Position numbers and translations under genes: made by a program. Below the pieces are notes generated by a model. That model did no database searches. It was not told where the DNA came from and saw only the letters and a list, made by a program, of their open reading frames with translations. Below are positions 8,163 to 16,666 of a DNA stretch of 64,000 nt, in pieces. Each line of letters starts with the position of its first letter. The first letter of the stretch is position 1. Origin of the DNA: Fodinibacter sp963747405 (GTDB lineage Bacteria > Actinomycetota > Actinomycetes > Actinomycetales > Dermatophilaceae); assembly GCA_963747405.1 (NCBI GenBank), contig CAVVFG010000025.1, positions 168,710 through 232,709 on the forward strand, given 5' to 3'.

Positions 8163-8902
8163 CCGGGCACGGTCGGTACCCGGCGCCACCCACTCCGCCC
8201 GCCGGGGGCGGGATCGACGTCGACGTCCTCCCTGTCGGCGACGAGGGCCTGCTGCTGGAGGTCGCCGACCTCGATGCCGTTCTGCTGGTGGATGCCGCGG
8301 TGCGCGCAGCGGTCGAGGCCGGCGGCCGCGCGTGGGGCGAGGTGACCGACGTGGTGCCCGCAGCCCGGACGGTGCTTCTGCTCACCCGTGACGGCGCCGA
8401 CCTCGACGCCCTGCGGCGCGCCGTGGCCGACCTCGCGTCCGCCACCCCCGACCTCGTGCGACGTGCCGACGGTTCCGAGGGCCGGCCGGGGCCGGAACCC
8501 GTAGGTACGTCGCACGAGGTCGACATCGTGGTGGCCTACGACGGGCCCGACCTCGGCGAGGTGGCCCGCCTCACCGGGCTGACCCGCGCCGAGGTGGTGT
8601 CGGCCCACACCGGCACCCCGTGGCGGGTCGCCTTCGGCGGCTTCGCCCCAGGCTTCGCCTACCTCGTGGGCGGCGACCCACGGCTGCGCGTCCCCCGCCG
8701 TGACCGGCCACGCCCCGTCGTCCCGCCCGGGTCGGTCGGTCTCGCGGGGGAGTTCTCCGGCGTCTACCCCCGCTCCTCGCCCGGCGGCTGGCAGCTGCTC
8801 GGCACCACCGAGGCCGTGCTCTGGGACCCCGGCCGTGAACCACCCGCGCTCCTGCGCCCCGGGGCCACGGTGCGCTTCACCGACGCGGCGGCCACCCGAT
8901 GA
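8159..8902 (+). CDS. pxpB: 5-oxoprolinase subunit B (allophanate hydrolase subunit 1 family)
   Basis: A 247-residue protein. After an extra ~20-residue Pro/Gly-rich start it reads VLPVGDEGLLLEVADLDAV. The conserved block GFAPGFAYLVGGDPRLRVPRRD and the C-terminal SPGGWQLLGTTEAVLWDP are typical of the KipI/PxpB family. GTG start in a 4-base overlap with pxpA; its TGA overlaps the ATG of pxpC. It acts in the PxpABC complex. Confidence 0.92.
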   Translation: MTGHGRYPAPPTPPAGGGIDVDVLPVGDEGLLLEVADLDAVLLVDAAVRAAVEAGGRAWGEVTDVVPAARTVLLLTRDGADLDALRRAVADLASATPDLVRRADGSEGRPGPEPVGTSHEVDIVVAYDGPDLGEVARLTGLTRAEVVSAHTGTPWRVAFGGFAPGFAYLVGGDPRLRVPRRDRPRPVVPPGSVGLAGEFSGVYPRSSPGGWQLLGTTEAVLWDPGREPPALLRPGATVRFTDAAATR

Positions 8903-9789
8903 GCCCCACGCTCGAGGTGCTCGCCACCGGCCCGCTGGTGCTCGTCGAGGACGAGGGACGGCCCGGGCTCGCCGCCGTGGGCGTCGGACGCTCGGGGGCC
9001 GCCGACCGGGCCTCGTACCGGCTGGGCGCGCGGCTCGTCGGCCACCCGCAGGGCCGTCCCGCCCTCGAGGTGCTGCTCGGCGGGCTCAGCGTGCGCGCCT
9101 CCGGCCGGGTCACCGTAGCCGTCACCGGGGCCCCCGCACCGGCCTCGGTCGACGGCCGCCCCGTCGCGCACGCCACCCTCGTCGACGTTCCCGACGGCGC
9201 CACGCTCACCCTCGGGATGCCGGCCACGGGCCTGCGCACCTACCTCACCGTGCGCGGGGGCATCGACGTGCCGTCGGTGCTCGGCTCGTGCTCCACCGAC
9301 ACCCTCTCGGGGCTCGGACCCGAGCCTGCGCGGGCCGGCGATGTGCTCCCGGTGGGCGACCCCGGCCAGTCCTTCCCCCGGGTCGACCATGCGGCGCACC
9401 CCGTGGCACGGCGTGACGCGACGGCGGTGCTCGAGGTGCGTCCCGGGCCCCGCGGGGCGTGGGTGGGGGGCTGGGCCACCGACCTCGGCGGGCTCCTCGG
9501 CCGGGACTGCGTGGTGTCCGGTGACAGCGACCGGGTCGGCCTGCGGCTCACTGGTCTCGCGGTGCGGCGGGTCGCCGGCTGGGCCGACGCCGAGCTGCCC
9601 ACCGAGGGCATGGTGCGCGGCGCGGTGCAGGTACCACCCGGCGGGGAGCCGGTGCTCTTCCTGGCCGACCACCCCGTGACCGGCGGATACCCCGTGGTCG
9701 GGGTGCTCACGGCATCCGCGAGCGACCGCGCCGCCCAGCTGCGGCCGGGCGACGCGGTGCGGCTGGTGCGGGCCGCCGCCGTCCGCTGA
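8899..9789 (+). CDS. pxpC: 5-oxoprolinase subunit C (biotin-dependent carboxyltransferase/KipA family)
   Basis: A 296-residue protein with the family start LVEDEGRPGLAAVGVGRSGAADR, the central TYLTVRGGIDVPSVLGSCSTDT, and the C-terminal EGMVRGAVQVPPGGEPVLFLADH. It is the last gene of pxpABC. The ATG lies in a 4-base overlap with pxpB. The gap after it (9790-9983) holds palindromic operator-like sequence of the next gene. Confidence 0.93.
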   Translation: MSPTLEVLATGPLVLVEDEGRPGLAAVGVGRSGAADRASYRLGARLVGHPQGRPALEVLLGGLSVRASGRVTVAVTGAPAPASVDGRPVAHATLVDVPDGATLTLGMPATGLRTYLTVRGGIDVPSVLGSCSTDTLSGLGPEPARAGDVLPVGDPGQSFPRVDHAAHPVARRDATAVLEVRPGPRGAWVGGWATDLGGLLGRDCVVSGDSDRVGLRLTGLAVRRVAGWADAELPTEGMVRGAVQVPPGGEPVLFLADHPVTGGYPVVGVLTASASDRAAQLRPGDAVRLVRAAAVR

Positions 9790-9917
9790 GGTCCCGGGCT
9801 GGACGTCGCTGCGGTGCTGGTGGTCGCTGGTGCTCCGGGCTCGCAGGGCGGACCACGGGCGGTGTGTCCGATCTGAGAGACCGTTCAACCAGCGTGGTGA
9901 CAACCTCCGCTAACCTA

Positions 9918-9961
9918 CGCTACCGTAACTTACGGTAGCGAAACCTACGCGGACGTAGGTT
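9918..9961. promoter_or_regulatory. Double palindrome upstream of the PfaD-like gene
   Basis: CGCTACCGTAA (9918-9928) and TTACGGTAGCG (9930-9940) are perfect inverted arms around one base. Immediately after, AACCTACG (9942-9949) and CGTAGGTT (9954-9961) form a second palindrome. The site ends 22 bases before the ATG at 9984. Such adjacent palindromes are typical operators for dimeric TetR-type repressors. No regulator gene adjoins it on the left, so a distant one is likely. Confidence 0.7.
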
Positions 9962-9983
9962 CCCCGACACGAAGGTGGCCCCC

Positions 9984-11459
9984 ATGCCCGCGACTTCCCC
10001 CGAGACCGCCCCCAGCACGCCCGTGCTGCCGGCGCGAGCCCGCCCGGCGATCATCCAGGGCGGCATGGGCGTGGCCGTCTCGGGCTGGCGCCTGGCCCGC
10101 GAGGTCTCCCGCGCCGGTCACCTCGGGATCGTCTCGGGCACCGCGATGGACGCCGTGCTCGCCCGCCGCCTGCAGGACGGCGACGAGGGCGGTCACTACC
10201 GCCGCGCCCTGGCCCACTTCCCCAGCCCGGCCATGGCGCAGCGGGTGCTCGACACCTACTTCGTCGAGGGCGGCCGCAGCGCCGACGCGCCCTACAAGCC
10301 GCTGCCCAAGCTGACCCTCACCACCGTACGGGCCGGGCAGGAGCTCGCCGTGGTGGGCAACTTCGCCGAGGTGTGGCTCGCCAAGGAGGGCCACGACGGC
10401 GTCGTCGGCATCAACTGCCTCGAGAAGATCCAGCTCGCAACCCCCACCGCCCTGCTCGGGGCGATGCTCGCCGGCGTCGACTACGTGGTGATGGGCGCCG
10501 GCATCCCGCGCGAGGTGCCGCAGCTGCTGCGCTCGCTCGCGGCCGGCGCGGTGGGCCGCATCCCGGTCGACGTGGCCGGCAGCGCCACCCACCGGTTCGT
10601 CGAGGCCGACCCCCGCGACCTGCTGGGCGACGAGCTGCCGCCGCTGACCCGGCCCGACTTCCTCGCCATCGTCTCGCTCGACCAGCTCGCCTCCTACCTG
10701 CACCGCGACCCCGAGATCCGGCCCGACGGCTTCGTCGTCGAGCGCCCCCCGGCCGGCGGCCACTCGGCGCCGCCGCGGGGCAAGATGCAGCTCGACGAGC
10801 ACGGCTCACCGGTCTACGGTGCCCGCGACGAGGCCGACGTGGCCAAGATGGCCGCCCTCGGCCTGCCGTTCTGGATGGCCGGCGCCTACGGCACCCCGGA
10901 CCAGGTCGCCGCCGCCGTCGAGGCCGGCGCCGTCGGTGTGCAGGTGGGCACGCTGTTCGCGCTCTGCGCCGAGTCCGGGCTCACGGATGCCGCCCGCGAC
11001 CTCGCGCTCGAGCAGCTGCGGGCCGGCCACCTCACCGTGCGCAACGACCCCCGCGCCAGCCCGACCGGCTTCCCGTTCAAGGTGGTGCAGCTCGAGGGCT
11101 CGGTGAGCTCGGCCGAGGTGTACGAGTCGCGCGAGCGGCTGTGCGACCTGTCGTACCTGCGCCAGCCGTACGAGCGGGCCGACGGCACCGTCGGCTTCCG
11201 CTGCGCCGGGGAGCCGGTGCACATGTACGTGAAGAAGGGCGGGGCCGCCGAGGACACCGAGGGCCGCAAGTGCCTGTGCAACGGGCTCACCGCCACGATC
11301 GGCCTGGGCCAGCACCGCAAGGACGGCTACGACGAGGCGCCGCTGGTCACCCTGGGTGAGGACCTCGCAGGGGTGGAGGAGCTCAGCCGCCGCCACCCGC
11401 AGGGCTGGACCGCCGCGGATGCCGTGGCCTACCTCCTGGAGTCGCTGCCGGAGGCCTAG
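9984..11459 (+). CDS. PfaD-family / nitronate-monooxygenase-like FMN enzyme
   Basis: A 491-residue TIM-barrel flavoprotein. It starts with ARPAIIQGGMGVAVSGWRLA, and contains FMN-binding segments such as EKIQLATPTALLGAMLAGVDYVVMGAGIP (quoted in parts) and AGAVGVQVGTLFALC. Length and the C-terminal Cys-rich stretch (CAGEP..RKCLCNG) fit the PfaD family (stand-alone enoyl reductases of PUFA/polyketide synthesis) better than short 2-nitropropane dioxygenases. I use the ATG at 9984, with GAAGG 8 bases before it. It stands alone; no polyketide synthase is nearby, so the substrate is unknown. The stop shares bases with the convergent gene. Confidence 0.78.
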   Translation: MPATSPETAPSTPVLPARARPAIIQGGMGVAVSGWRLAREVSRAGHLGIVSGTAMDAVLARRLQDGDEGGHYRRALAHFPSPAMAQRVLDTYFVEGGRSADAPYKPLPKLTLTTVRAGQELAVVGNFAEVWLAKEGHDGVVGINCLEKIQLATPTALLGAMLAGVDYVVMGAGIPREVPQLLRSLAAGAVGRIPVDVAGSATHRFVEADPRDLLGDELPPLTRPDFLAIVSLDQLASYLHRDPEIRPDGFVVERPPAGGHSAPPRGKMQLDEHGSPVYGARDEADVAKMAALGLPFWMAGAYGTPDQVAAAVEAGAVGVQVGTLFALCAESGLTDAARDLALEQLRAGHLTVRNDPRASPTGFPFKVVQLEGSVSSAEVYESRERLCDLSYLRQPYERADGTVGFRCAGEPVHMYVKKGGAAEDTEGRKCLCNGLTATIGLGQHRKDGYDEAPLVTLGEDLAGVEELSRRHPQGWTAADAVAYLLESLPEA

Positions 11460-12424
11460 CCGACGGTGACGACGACCTTGCCGCGGGCGTGACCGCCGCT
11501 GACGTGGTCGATGGCCGCGGGCGCCTGCGCCAGGGGGAAGGTGCGCTCGAGCGCCGGACGCAGCCCGCCGCGCTCGATCACCTCGTTGAGAGCGGCCAGG
11601 TCGGCGCCGTTCTCGGAGGCCACGAGCATCAGCAGCCGCTGCTTCACGAAGGGTGACAGCGGCGCCGCCCCCATTGATCGCTGCAGGCCGCCGAGCCAGC
11701 GGCCCTCGTTCTCGCTGCCCACGATCACCAGGCAGCCGCGCTCGGTGAGCAGGCCGCGCAGCAGTCGGACGCGCCGGTGGCCCGCAATGTCGAGCGGCGT
11801 CGTCGTGTGGTCGACGAGGGTCTCGAGCGGCGTCGTCGTGTGGTCGACGACGTGCTCGGCGCCGAGCATGCGCACGAGGTCTGCCTTGGTGGGCCCGCAG
11901 ACCCAGGTGACGTGGGCGCCGAGGTCGACGGCCAGCTGCACGGCAAATGACCCCACTCCGCCCGATGCCCCGATGACCAGCACCCGGTCGCCGGCCTCGA
12001 CCCCGCCGGCGCGCACCGCCTGCAACGCCGTCAGCGCCGACACCGGCACGGCCGCGGCTTCCTCGGCCGACAGGTTCGCCGGCTGGCGGGCCAGCCGGGT
12101 GACGGGCACGACGGCGAGCTCGGCGAAGGACCCGCGCGAAGTGCCGTAGACGGCATCCCCGACGGCGTAGTCGGTGACCCCATCACCGACCGCCACGACG
12201 GTGCCGGCCACGTCGCGCCCTGGGATGCGGTCCTTCGGTGCCCGCAGGCCCAGGGCCAGCCGGGCAGCGAGCGGCCGCCCGGTCATCAGGTGCCAGGCGG
12301 CGCGGTCGACGCCGGCCGCGCCGACCCGCACGAGCACCTCGCCGGGCCCGGGCACCGCGTCGGGTACCTCGTCGAGCCGCAGCCGGTCGGTGGTGCCGTA
12401 GGAGTCCTGGACAATCGCCTGCAT
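11456..12424 (-). CDS. NAD(P)-dependent quinone oxidoreductase-like alcohol dehydrogenase (MDR family)
   Basis: A 322-residue zinc-free medium-chain dehydrogenase. It shows GEVLVRVGAAGVDRAAWHLMTG, PGRDVAGTVVAVG and the Rossmann motif VLVIGASGGVGSFAVQLA near residues 147-164. A segment of 11 residues (VDHTTTPLETL) is repeated immediately as VDHTTTPLDIA, where relatives have a strand and loop of the cofactor domain. The 28-base DNA repeat is exact, so the duplication is recent. It is divergent from a TetR-type gene with a CTTAC-ACC-GTAAG palindrome between them, so it is probably that regulator's target. Confidence 0.85.
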   Translation of the reverse strand: MQAIVQDSYGTTDRLRLDEVPDAVPGPGEVLVRVGAAGVDRAAWHLMTGRPLAARLALGLRAPKDRIPGRDVAGTVVAVGDGVTDYAVGDAVYGTSRGSFAELAVVPVTRLARQPANLSAEEAAAVPVSALTALQAVRAGGVEAGDRVLVIGASGGVGSFAVQLAVDLGAHVTWVCGPTKADLVRMLGAEHVVDHTTTPLETLVDHTTTPLDIAGHRRVRLLRGLLTERGCLVIVGSENEGRWLGGLQRSMGAAPLSPFVKQRLLMLVASENGADLAALNEVIERGGLRPALERTFPLAQAPAAIDHVSGGHARGKVVVTVG

Positions 12425-12457
12425 GGTGCTTCCTCATTGACTGGGCGTCACACTGGC

Positions 12458-12470
12458 CTTACACCGTAAG
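12458..12470. promoter_or_regulatory. TetR-type operator between divergent genes
   Basis: CTTAC (12458-12462), ACC, GTAAG (12466-12470). It lies midway in the 90-base gap between the oxidoreductase and the TetR-DUF429 gene, where it could repress both. Confidence 0.65.
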
Positions 12471-12514
12471 ATGTCGCAAGTCCCCCACCAGGTCGCCACC
12501 CTCCAGGAGCTCGG

Positions 12515-13915
12515 ATGCCGCCCGCCCGCCCGTCGCTGAGCCGCACCCGGGTCGTCGACGAGGCGATGCACCTCGCCGACGAGGAGGGACTGGCCGCGCT
12601 GTCGATGCGCGCGCTCGCGGGGCGCCTCGGGGTGGAGGCGATGTCGCTCTACCACCACGTCGCCGGCAAGGAGGCGCTGCTCGACGCGATGGTCGACACG
12701 GTGTTCGGCGAGCTGCACCTGCCGGTCGTCGGGGGTGACTGGCGGGCCGAGCTGCGGGCCCGGTCGATGTCGGGGCGGCAGGTGCTGCTGCGACATCGCT
12801 GGGCCGTGGGGTTGATGGACTCGCGCCGTCCACCCGGAACCGAGAGCATTCGCCACCACGATGCCGTGCTGGGTTGTCTTGCGACGCAGGGTTTCCCACT
12901 CGTGGAAGCGGGCACTGCCTTTGCCCTACTCGACGCCCATCTCTACGGGTTCATGGCGCGCGAGGCCAGCCTGCCCTTCGAGGGGGAGGCCGAGCTCGCC
13001 AGCCTGGCTGCCGGCATCCTGGCACCCGAGGTGCGCGCCGCCTACCCCCACTTCACCGCCTTCGCCGAGGGCCGCGCCCTGCAGCCCGGCTACTCGTTCG
13101 GCAACGAGTTCGAGGTGACCCTCGATCTGGTGCTGGGGGCGCTCGAAGGGCTGCGCACCGCGGAGCCGGCCGGCACGGCATCCACGCCGGCGACGGCGTC
13201 CTCGGCTGCGCTGCCGCCCATCGAGGTGACCGTGCCGGTACTCGGGGTCGACGGGTGCCCCGGCGGATGGGTCGGCGCCCTCCTGGTGCCTGGCGCGCCA
13301 CGGCCACGAGTGGTCGTCGCCCCCACGATCGAGGAGCTCGTCGAGACCGTGCGAGCCGAGCTCGACGTGCAGGTGGTCGGCATCGACATCCCGATCGGGT
13401 TGCCGGACAGCTCGATCCGGCAGGCTGACATGCTGGCCCGGCGCGCGCTGCCCGGCCGGGCCAGCTCGGTCTTCACGACGCTGACCCGCCCCGCCTACCT
13501 CGCCGCCGACCGCGCTGCAGCGGATACCGTGAACCGCGGCCTCAGCGGCCAGGGCGTGGGAGCCCAGGCGTTCGCGCTGCGGGCCAAGATCCTCGAGGTC
13601 GACGCGTGGCTGCGCAGCCGGCCGACCGTCGACGTGGTGGAGGTGCACCCCGAGGTGTCGTTCACGACGATGACGGGTGGGCCGCTGCCCGGGAAGCGCA
13701 CCCCCGAGGGACAGCAGGCTCGACTGGATGCCCTTGCCGCCGCCGGGGTCGCCCGGCCGTCGGTGCTCAAGGGGAGCGGCTACGCCCCGGACGACGTGCT
13801 CGACGCCTGCGCGGTCGCCTGGTCGGCACACCGGCGGGCGACGGGCGAGGCGCGCTGGTTGCCGGACCCGCCCGAGGTCTTCTCGGACGGCATCCGTGCC
13901 ACGATCGTCGTCTGA
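12515..13915 (+). CDS. TetR-family repressor fused to a DUF429 (RNase H-like) domain
   Basis: A 466-residue fusion. Residues 1-215 are a TetR repressor: helix-turn-helix in LAGRLGVEAMSLYHHVAGKEALLDAM, then a TetR_C-like ligand domain with HHDAVLGCLATQGF. After an Ala/Thr/Pro-rich linker (about 216-240), residues 242-466 are a DUF429 domain: LGVDGCPGGWVGALLVP, VVGIDIPIGLP, VEVHPEVSF and APDDVLDACAVAWSAHR. DUF429 proteins are predicted RNase H-fold nucleases of unknown role. AGGAG lies 5 bases before the ATG. No stop separates the halves. I know both families only as separate proteins. Confidence 0.88.
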   Translation: MPPARPSLSRTRVVDEAMHLADEEGLAALSMRALAGRLGVEAMSLYHHVAGKEALLDAMVDTVFGELHLPVVGGDWRAELRARSMSGRQVLLRHRWAVGLMDSRRPPGTESIRHHDAVLGCLATQGFPLVEAGTAFALLDAHLYGFMAREASLPFEGEAELASLAAGILAPEVRAAYPHFTAFAEGRALQPGYSFGNEFEVTLDLVLGALEGLRTAEPAGTASTPATASSAALPPIEVTVPVLGVDGCPGGWVGALLVPGAPRPRVVVAPTIEELVETVRAELDVQVVGIDIPIGLPDSSIRQADMLARRALPGRASSVFTTLTRPAYLAADRAAADTVNRGLSGQGVGAQAFALRAKILEVDAWLRSRPTVDVVEVHPEVSFTTMTGGPLPGKRTPEGQQARLDALAAAGVARPSVLKGSGYAPDDVLDACAVAWSAHRRATGEARWLPDPPEVFSDGIRATIVV

Positions 13916-13988
13916 CTGGAGGCGCTGCCGTGGAGGAGCCGTGCATTTCTCATGGTGCGCGGCCCGACTGCAGTGGCAGGGTTGCGGG

Positions 13989-14414
13989 ATGACCGCACGG
14001 GTGTCCCACACGACCATCGACTGCCGCGACGCGTACACGCTCTCCGAGTGGTGGAAGGGGGTGCTCGACTACGTCGACGTCGAGGGGGACCCGAACCTCC
14101 CCGGCCACGAGGAGTGCATGATCCTCAGCCGCGACGGCGGCCACAGACTGCTCTTCATCGAGGTACCGGAGGGGAAGTCGGGCAAGAACCGCATCCACCT
14201 CGACCTCGAGCCCGTCGAGGGAAGCCGTGACGACGAGCTGGCCCGGCTGCTCGAACACGGCGCCGTCGAGGTGGCCGACCACCGCGGGCAGTACGGCCCG
14301 GGCACCGGGTGGGTGATCCTCGCTGATCCCGAGGGCAACGAGTTCTGCATCCTGCGCAACCTCGCAGAGCGCGAGGCCGCCCCGGGGTCCGGGACCCTGA
14401 CGCCCGGCTCCTGA
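13989..14414 (+). CDS. VOC-family (glyoxalase/bleomycin-resistance fold) protein
   Basis: A 141-residue protein. It begins VSHTTIDCRDAYTLSEWWKGVLDY and ends with WVILADPEGNEFCILRN, both typical of vicinal oxygen chelate proteins of the Glyoxalase_6 kind, with KNRIHLDLEP as the middle strand. The catalytic function is unknown. The DUF429 fusion ends 74 bases upstream, so co-transcription is possible. A palindromic repeat follows 3 bases after the stop. Confidence 0.8.
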   Translation: MTARVSHTTIDCRDAYTLSEWWKGVLDYVDVEGDPNLPGHEECMILSRDGGHRLLFIEVPEGKSGKNRIHLDLEPVEGSRDDELARLLEHGAVEVADHRGQYGPGTGWVILADPEGNEFCILRNLAEREAAPGSGTLTPGS

Positions 14415-14416
14415 TG

Positions 14417-14454
14417 CCGTCCCCAGATCGACCAATAGGTCACGCCAGGGACGG
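14417..14454. repeat. Third copy of the palindromic repeat, between convergent genes
   Basis: CCGTCCC (14417-14423) and GGGACGG (14448-14454) flank the core AGATCGACCAATAGGTCAC found twice at 5.7 kb. The inner GACC-AATA-GGTC can extend the hairpin. It fills the 54-base gap between convergent genes and could act as a two-way terminator. Confidence 0.75.
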
Positions 14455-14468
14455 CCGGCGTCCCGATC

Positions 14469-15176
14469 TCAGTCGGCGACGAGGATGACGTGGAGGTGGC
14501 GGGGGCCGTGCACTCCTTCGACGCGGCTCAGCTCGATGTCGCTCGTGGCGGACGGTCCGCTGATCCAGGTCTGCGGGCGGTGGGGGTCGAGCCGGGGGAA
14601 GGCGTCGGGGACATCGGGCACGACCTGGTGCTCGCGCACGACGCAGACGTGGAGGTCGGGCAGCAGGGTGATGGCACGGCGGCCCTGCCCGGTTCCGTGG
14701 TCGAGGATGACGGTGCCCGTCTCGGCGATGCTGACGGCGGCCACGGTGACCACTGCGTCGATGGCGTCGAGCTCGGCGTGGGTCAGCCCGTCGTCGACGA
14801 CGGCGCCCCGCACGTCGACGCCCAGCCCCTCCGGCACGACGATCGTTCTCGACCCGCCGAGGGCGGTGGCGACGGTGGCCTCGAGGTCGGCTGCGGCGCA
14901 ACGGGTCACCGTGGCGCGGTAGTCGGCGACCCGCTCCGCGAAGAGGTCGAGCATCGCGTCCCGGTCGAGCTCCGGCGGCGTACCGTAGCCGGTGGAGAGG
15001 GCGGCGGATTCCGTGCCCATCGGGCCGCTCGGCTCAGGCTCGGCACCGGTGGCCGGTGGCGCCTCGGATGCCGTGCCCGTGTCTCCGCCGCGTGCGTACG
15101 GGGTGTCCGGCTTCGACGGTCGGCCCGCTACCAGGGCGGTGCGAACGGATGCGAGCACGTCGTCGCGGGCGCTCAT
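14469..15176 (-). CDS. lutC: Lactate utilization protein C (LUD domain)
   Basis: A 235-residue LUD-domain protein. Visible features are TVATALGGSRTIVVPEGLGVDVRG, AIDAVVTVAAVSIAETGTVIL and HVCVVREHQVVPDVPDAF. The N-terminal ~60 residues contain a low-complexity acidic/Pro stretch. I use the ATG at 15176, in a 4-base overlap with the end of lutB; an upstream extension lacks family similarity. LutABC oxidises L-lactate to pyruvate. Confidence 0.9.
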   Translation of the reverse strand: MSARDDVLASVRTALVAGRPSKPDTPYARGGDTGTASEAPPATGAEPEPSGPMGTESAALSTGYGTPPELDRDAMLDLFAERVADYRATVTRCAAADLEATVATALGGSRTIVVPEGLGVDVRGAVVDDGLTHAELDAIDAVVTVAAVSIAETGTVILDHGTGQGRRAITLLPDLHVCVVREHQVVPDVPDAFPRLDPHRPQTWISGPSATSDIELSRVEGVHGPRHLHVILVAD

Positions 15177-16666
15177 CGCTGCTCCTCGTTGCGGCCGACG
15201 CGTTTCCACCACTGACGGAACGACTCGGGCGGCGGCAGTGGCATGTCGCGCGCCTGGGTCCAGCGCGTCCCGGGCCATGGCAGCCAGGTCAGCGCGCGGC
15301 GACCACCCGGCATCCCACGACCGCGACCGAACCGGCCGACCAGCCCGGTGGCGCGCTCCCCCAGCCGCATCCGGGCGGCGTCACCCATCCCCCACGACGC
15401 CGCGCGCATGGCCACGGCCTCGGCCTTGGGTACGGTGTCGCCCCGGTGGGAGTCGACGACCTTGGTACGCAGGTGCACCAGGATGCCGGGGATGTCGATC
15501 GCGACCGGGCACACGTCGCCGCAGGCCCCGCACAGGCTCGAGGCGAACGGCAGCGAGTCGACCTGCTTGTCGGTGCCCACCCCCTTGAGCAGCGGGTTGA
15601 GGATGGCCCCGATCGGGCCCGGGTAGACCGAGCCGTAGGCGTGCCCACCGACCCGCTCGTACACCGGGCACGAGTTCAGGCACGCCGAGCAGCGGATGCA
15701 GCGCAGCGCCTGCCGCCCCACCTCGTCGGCCAGCGCCCGGGTGCGCCCGTTGTCGAGCAGCACCACGTGCACCTCCTGCGGCCCGTCACCGGGCGTGGCC
15801 CCCGACCAGGTGGAGGTGTAGGGGTTCATCCGCTCGCCGGTCGACGAGCGCGGCAGCAACCGCAGGAACACGTCGAGCTCGGCCCAGGTCGGCACCACCT
15901 TCTCGATGCCGACCACCGTCACCAGCACCTCGGGCAGGGTCAGGCACATTCGGCCGTTCCCCTCGGACTCCACTACCACGAGCGTGCCCGATTCCGCCAC
16001 AGCGAAATTCGCGCCGGAGACGGCCATCTTCGTCGAGAGGAACTTCTGGCGCAGGTGCAACCGCGCCGCACCCGCCAGCTCGGCCGGGTCGTTCGTCAGC
16101 CCCTCAGGAGCCGGCCGCCCGGCGGCAGCCATCTTGTGGTTGAAGATGTCGCGGATCTCGGAGCGGTTGCGGTGGATCGCCGGCACGAGGATGTGGCTGG
16201 GCAGGTCGTCGCCCAGCTGCACGATCAGCTCGGCCAGGTCGGTCTCCCACGCCGAGATGCCCTGTGCGGCAAGCGCTTCGTTGAGCTCGATCTCCTGGGT
16301 CGCCATCGACTTGACCTTCACGACCTCGCGGACGCCGTGGCTCTTGGCCACCTCGGCAACCACCGCGCACGCGTCGGCGGCGTCGCGCGCCCAGTGCACC
16401 GTCGCCCCGGCCGCGGTCAGTGACGCCTCGAGGGTGAGCAGGTGCTCGTCGAGCTGCGCGAGCATGGCGTCCTTGATGCCGGCCGCGCGCTGCCGCAGCT
16501 CCTCCCAGTCGTCGACCTCGGCCACCACCGCGGCCCGCTTGGCCCGGATCGTGCCCGTCGCGTGGGCGAGGTTGCGCCGCAGCTGGGTGTCGGCCAGGGC
16601 GGCCCGGGCCGCCACCGGGAACGGCGGCATCCCCAGGAAGGTCGCGTGCTCAGGTGCAGCGGTCAT
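15173..16666 (-). CDS. lutB: Lactate utilization iron-sulfur protein B
   Basis: A 497-residue protein with an N-terminal LUD domain (residues ~60-290, including EVVKVKSMATQEIELNEAL and GANFAVAESGTLVVVESEGNGR) and a C-terminal ferredoxin-like part. The cluster motifs are CIRCSACLNSCPVY and LCGACGDVCPV. It should relay electrons from lactate oxidation together with LutA and LutC. It overlaps both neighbours by 4 bases. Confidence 0.93.
   Translation of the reverse strand: MTAAPEHATFLGMPPFPVAARAALADTQLRRNLAHATGTIRAKRAAVVAEVDDWEELRQRAAGIKDAMLAQLDEHLLTLEASLTAAGATVHWARDAADACAVVAEVAKSHGVREVVKVKSMATQEIELNEALAAQGISAWETDLAELIVQLGDDLPSHILVPAIHRNRSEIRDIFNHKMAAAGRPAPEGLTNDPAELAGAARLHLRQKFLSTKMAVSGANFAVAESGTLVVVESEGNGRMCLTLPEVLVTVVGIEKVVPTWAELDVFLRLLPRSSTGERMNPYTSTWSGATPGDGPQEVHVVLLDNGRTRALADEVGRQALRCIRCSACLNSCPVYERVGGHAYGSVYPGPIGAILNPLLKGVGTDKQVDSLPFASSLCGACGDVCPVAIDIPGILVHLRTKVVDSHRGDTVPKAEAVAMRAASWGMGDAARMRLGERATGLVGRFGRGRGMPGGRRALTWLPWPGTRWTQARDMPLPPPESFRQWWKRVGRNEEQR

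Noticed and set aside
11790..11850. CRISPR-like direct repeat
   Set aside because: Just two copies, no spacer, and in-frame within an enzyme gene; it is a tandem duplication.
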